Shown one piece after another: positions 5,990 to 8,546 of a DNA stretch of 8,546 bases. The first letter of the stretch is position 1; the number at the start of each line of letters is the position of its first letter. The notes below the pieces were generated by a model, which did no database searches, was not told the origin of the DNA, and saw only the letters and a list, made by a program, of their open reading frames with translations. Both the position numbers and the translations under genes were made by a program. Source of the DNA: Candidatus Latescibacterota bacterium (GTDB lineage: Bacteria; Krumholzibacteriota; Krumholzibacteriia; Krumholzibacteriales; WJIX01). The stretch covers positions 1 to 8,546 of the forward strand of contig DAOWMJ010000084.1 of NCBI GenBank assembly GCA_030643145.1. Reading direction: 5' to 3'.

Positions 5990-6206
5990 ATTTATACCGG
6001 TATGTAATTCTGCCTCTGCCCAAGTCATAAGAGCTAAGCTCAAGCGAAACCTTATCCCCCGGCAATATCCTGATAAAATTCATTCTCATCTTTCCTGAAA
6101 CATGCGCAAGTACTATATGTTTGTTCTCCAATTCAACCCTGAAGATAGCATTCGGCAGAGCTTCCACCACCGTTCCTTCTACCGGGATTGCTTCCTGTTT
6201 AACCAT
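5988..6206 (-). CDS. infA: Translation initiation factor IF-1
   Basis: IF-1 is a one-domain OB-fold protein that occupies the 30S A site during initiation and aids IF2 and IF3. It has 72 residues, the normal length. Signatures are EGTVVEALPNAIFRVELEN (10-28), LAHVSGKMRMNFIRILPGD (33-51), and YDLGRGRITYRYK (60-72). The ATG at 6206 follows AGGAAGAAG (6213-6221), a less ideal binding site than those of the ribosomal genes. It lies 46 nt after map with no KOW-domain gene between, and 68 nt before rpmJ. Confidence 0.98.
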   Translation of the reverse strand: MVKQEAIPVEGTVVEALPNAIFRVELENKHIVLAHVSGKMRMNFIRILPGDKVSLELSSYDLGRGRITYRYK

Positions 6207-6252
6207 TTTTATCTTCTTCCTAGCTCATCTCTAAATTGTGTCGTAACCATCT

Positions 6253-6996
6253 TTAACGTGTTAATATTTCAGGCCCATTCTTTGTTATAGCGACCGTATC
6301 CTCAAAATGGCAGGACAGTTTGCCATCCTTTGTAACAATCGTCCAACCGTCCTCCAAAGTCCTAATTTCTTCTGTTCCTTCGTTAAACATCGGCTCAATA
6401 GCGAAAACCATTCCCGCTTTGAGAACTGGCCCTTCTCCCGGATATCCATAATTAGGGATTTGAGGCTCCTCGTGAAGTTCTCTTCCAATCCCATGCCCGC
6501 TTAGTTCTCTTACAACACCGTATCCATTCGCTTCAGCATGTTTCTGAATCGCGTATGATATATCTGAAAGATGATTACCGGATCGTGCCTTTTCGAGCCC
6601 GCTTTCCAGAGCCTCTTTTGTAATCTTCATTAATTTTTCGGCTTCCCTGCTGATTTTACCAACAGCGAAACTCCGTGTGGAATCTGAATAAAAATAATTT
6701 TTAATCACCCCACAGTCAATCCCTATTAGATCACCATCTTCAAGTTCTCTCGAACCGGGAATGCCATGTACAACCTGCTCATTTATTGATGTGCAGAGTG
6801 TTGCGGGATACCCATGATATCCCTTAAAGCCAGGTTCAGCGCCATTCGATCTGATATACTCCTCAGCTACCGTGTCCAATGCGGCTGTCGTAATACCCGG
6901 TTTTATTAGCTTACCTACCAGCAACAATGTTTCCCGGAGAATCGCGGCGCTCTGTCTCATCAGCTCGACTTCGGAATCTGTTTTCAATTTTATCAA
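6253..6996 (-). CDS. map: Methionine aminopeptidase, type I (TTG start)
   Basis: This enzyme removes the initiator methionine from nascent proteins whose second residue is small. It has 247 residues, full length for type Ia without an N-terminal extension. The dinuclear metal ligands are all present: Asp94 and Asp105 (IDCGVIKNYFYSDSTRSF), His168 (SGHGIG), Glu201 (IEPMF) and Glu232 (CHFEDTVA). His77 (VVHGIP) and His175 (LHEEP) match substrate-binding positions. The start is TTG at 6996, giving MIKLKTDSEVELMR in register with the family. GGAAGG at 7003-7008 is 6 nt upstream. The TTG overlaps the adk stop as TTGA, which implies coupled translation. The function is certain. Confidence 0.97.
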   Translation of the reverse strand: MIKLKTDSEVELMRQSAAILRETLLLVGKLIKPGITTAALDTVAEEYIRSNGAEPGFKGYHGYPATLCTSINEQVVHGIPGSRELEDGDLIGIDCGVIKNYFYSDSTRSFAVGKISREAEKLMKITKEALESGLEKARSGNHLSDISYAIQKHAEANGYGVVRELSGHGIGRELHEEPQIPNYGYPGEGPVLKAGMVFAIEPMFNEGTEEIRTLEDGWTIVTKDGKLSCHFEDTVAITKNGPEILTR

Positions 6997-7637
6997 CTTA
7001 AACCTTCCATTATCTCCGAAGTGATATCATCAATACTACCGCTTCCATCAACTGATATTAACAACCCGTTACTTTTAGCATAAAAATCTATAACCGGAGC
7101 TGTCTGCTTTATATATACTTCGAGCCTTCGTTTTACTGTTTCTTCCTTGTCATCATCTCTTGTAAAGAGATTCCCTCCACACTTATCACATTTTTGTTTA
7201 TTTTTGTCCATCCCAACAACATTGTAAATCGCTCCACAATTGGCGCAAACCCTTCTTCCGGTCAAACGTTTCACAAGAATTTTTGAAGCTACATCAATCA
7301 AAATAACTTTATCGAGTTCTATCTCTTTCTCTTTAAGCAGCATTGAAAGAGCTTCGGCCTGCTCTAATGTCCTTGGAAAACCATCAAGAATCCATCCGAA
7401 AGCAATAGGTCCACTCAATTTATCGGAAATCATTCCAAGAATAACTTCATCAGGCACAAGCAATCCCTGATTCATAAAATCTTTAGCCTTCTTTCCAAGC
7501 TCTGTACCCTTTGCGACCGCATCCCGCAACAAATCGCCAGTGGATAGATGTTGAACTCCTACACTATCCGCTATCTTTACAGCCTGAGTACCTTTCCCGG
7601 CTCCAGGAGGCCCTAATATTATAAAATTCTTTACCAA
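6993..7637 (-). CDS. adk: Adenylate kinase, long zinc-LID form (TTG start)
   Basis: Catalyses ATP + AMP <-> 2 ADP in the cytoplasm, with 214 residues. The P-loop GPPGAGKGT spans 9-17, the NMP-binding segment starts LSTGDLLR (31-38), and DGFPRT is at 85-90. The LID (about 128-165) carries Cys131, Cys134, Cys150 and Cys153, the structural zinc site of Gram-positive-type and many other long kinases. The start is TTG at 7637, two residues longer than the minimal N-terminus. AAGGG lies about 8 nt upstream. An ATG 5 nt upstream of the TTG is out of frame and opens a three-codon ORF, so it cannot be the adk start. It follows secY by 46 nt and overlaps map by 4 nt. The function is certain; the start is fairly sure. 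Confidence 0.96.
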   Translation of the reverse strand: MVKNFIILGPPGAGKGTQAVKIADSVGVQHLSTGDLLRDAVAKGTELGKKAKDFMNQGLLVPDEVILGMISDKLSGPIAFGWILDGFPRTLEQAEALSMLLKEKEIELDKVILIDVASKILVKRLTGRRVCANCGAIYNVVGMDKNKQKCDKCGGNLFTRDDDKEETVKRRLEVYIKQTAPVIDFYAKSNGLLISVDGSGSIDDITSEIMEGLS

Positions 7638-7642
7638 CCCAT
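7631..7642 (-). other. Out-of-frame ATG-Gly-Trp-stop minimal ORF over the adk start
   Basis: On the minus strand, ATG GGT TGG TAA occupies 7642-7631 and spans the adk TTG (7637-7635) in another frame. The AAGGG upstream is only 3 nt from this ATG but 8 nt from the TTG, so spacing favours the TTG. Whether ribosomes use the ATG is unknown. Confidence 0.45.
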
Positions 7643-7683
7643 GAACCCTTTCTTTAACTGAGGATTAAACGGCAACATATATA

Positions 7684-8546
7684 CTACCGTCTTCCTCTAA
7701 GATGACCCTTCTTCATAAAGCCATCGTAATGCCTCATCAATAAATGCGTTTCTATCTGTTTTAAAGTATCGAGCATAACCCCTACGATAATAAGAAGGCC
7801 CGTACCTCCGAAATAGAAAGGCAACCCACCTCTCCTCATGAGAACATCAGGAAGCACCGCGATAAACGCGAGAAAGATCGCTCCTGGTAAAGTTACGCGC
7901 GTTAATATTCTGTCAATATAATCACTGGTTCTCTTCCCCGGCCTTATACCCGGTATAAATCCTCCGTATTTCTTCATGTTTTCGGCCATATCCGTTGGGT
8001 TAAGAATAATGGCTGTATAAAAATAAGTGAAAAACACAATAATCAACGCGTAAAGCGAAATATAGAGCCACGACCCGGGCGCAAGTATAGCTTGAATCCC
8101 CGCTATGATACCGCTCCCCTTGAAGAACATTGCTATTGTACTTGGAAACATCATAATTGACTGGGCAAAAATAATTGGAATTACTCCGGCAGTGTTAACT
8201 CTGAGTGGAATGTACTGTGATCTTCCCCCATATACCTTGTTACCAACAATTCGCTTCGCATACTGAACCGGTATCCTTCTCTGTCCCTGAGTAATGAGTA
8301 TCACAGCGGCAATAACGGCAACCATTATAACTGCAAAGAATACCATCCTGAAAGGAGTTATCTGTCCCAGCTTTATAGCTCTCCAGGTGTTCAGAACGTT
8401 GCCTGGATAACGGGCAAGAATACCAACCATAATAATCAGGGATATTCCATTTCCGATACCTCTTTCTGAAATCTGCTCTCCGAGCCACATAATAAAAATA
8501 GTTCCAGACGTCATTGTAATAACAGTAATTATTCTAAAAGCAAACG
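7684..8546 (-). CDS. secY: Preprotein translocase subunit SecY, N-terminus outside window
   Basis: SecY forms the protein-conducting channel of the inner membrane with SecE and SecG. The frame is open to the right edge. The 286 codons present correspond to the C-terminal two thirds of a roughly 430-residue protein, from about membrane segment 4 onward. The first in-window ATG (8514) is internal, because conserved residues FAFRIITVIT precede it. Landmarks in order: MWLGEQISERGIGNGIS, the cytoplasmic loop GQRRIPVQYAKR, then IPLRVNTAGVIPIIFAQS, PTDMAENMKKYGGFIPGIRP (the C5 loop region used by SecA and the ribosome), GGTGLLIIVGVMLDT, and the C-terminal tail HYDGFMKKGHLRGRR. The stop is TAG at 7684-7686. 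It is the usual gene upstream of adk in spc operons. The identity is certain. Confidence 0.97.
   Translation of the reverse strand, partial: FAFRIITVITMTSGTIFIMWLGEQISERGIGNGISLIIMVGILARYPGNVLNTWRAIKLGQITPFRMVFFAVIMVAVIAAVILITQGQRRIPVQYAKRIVGNKVYGGRSQYIPLRVNTAGVIPIIFAQSIMMFPSTIAMFFKGSGIIAGIQAILAPGSWLYISLYALIIVFFTYFYTAIILNPTDMAENMKKYGGFIPGIRPGKRTSDYIDRILTRVTLPGAIFLAFIAVLPDVLMRRGGLPFYFGGTGLLIIVGVMLDTLKQIETHLLMRHYDGFMKKGHLRGRR

Noticed and set aside
8512..8514. ATG at 8514 as the true start of secY
   Set aside because: The frame continues upstream with conserved SecY residues to the window edge, so the gene is truncated by the window, not short.
1..8546. CRISPR arrays, tRNA genes, insertion sequences, phage or defence genes
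   Set aside because: No regularly spaced repeats, cloverleaf-like sequence, terminal inverted repeats or transposase-like frames were seen on either strand.

Overview
The window is a stretch of bacterial chromosome with every recognisable gene on the minus strand, so it reads from high to low coordinates. It carries the spc/alpha ribosomal-protein region in its textbook order: secY (partial), adk, map, infA, rpmJ, rpsM, rpsK, rpsD, rpoA, rplQ. A clear intrinsic terminator follows rplQ. After it come two co-directional genes unrelated to the ribosome: an AEC-family permease and a divergent GlcD-like FAD-linked oxidase that runs off the left edge.

The organism is a bacterium with moderately AT-rich DNA, strong GGAGG-type ribosome binding sites and frequent TTG/GTG starts. 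The operon order, the RpoA N-terminus and the long charged tail on bL17 are compatible with an uncultured lineage of the Fibrobacteres-Chlorobi-Bacteroidetes neighbourhood or a similar phylum. That placement is only a guess, because nothing here fixes it.

Layout, in transcription order. Positions 8546-7684 hold the C-terminal two thirds of SecY. Positions 7637-6253 hold adk and map, overlapping in a TTGA. Positions 6206-5398 hold infA, rpmJ (37 codons) and rpsM. A 14-bp palindrome and a GC-rich hairpin lie between infA and rpmJ. Positions 5347-3081 hold rpsK, rpsD and rpoA. There is an unusually long 152-nt spacer before rpsD, and rpoA joins rplQ by a TAATG stop/start overlap. Positions 3081-2473 hold rplQ with an 83-residue repetitive tail. 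The terminator is at about 2358-2383. Positions 2196-1249 encode the AEC permease and 1219-1 the FAD-oxidase-like protein, 29 nt apart and probably cotranscribed.

The operon genes supply protein export (SecY), nucleotide balance (Adk), N-terminal methionine removal (Map), initiation factor IF1, ribosomal proteins bL36, uS13, uS11, uS4 and bL17, and the RNA polymerase alpha subunit. I see no CRISPR array, tRNA, insertion sequence, phage gene or defence system, and no convincing new system. The less ordinary points are the run of non-ATG starts in essential genes, the degenerate oxidase, the bL17 tail, and RNA-structure candidates before rpsD and rpmJ.
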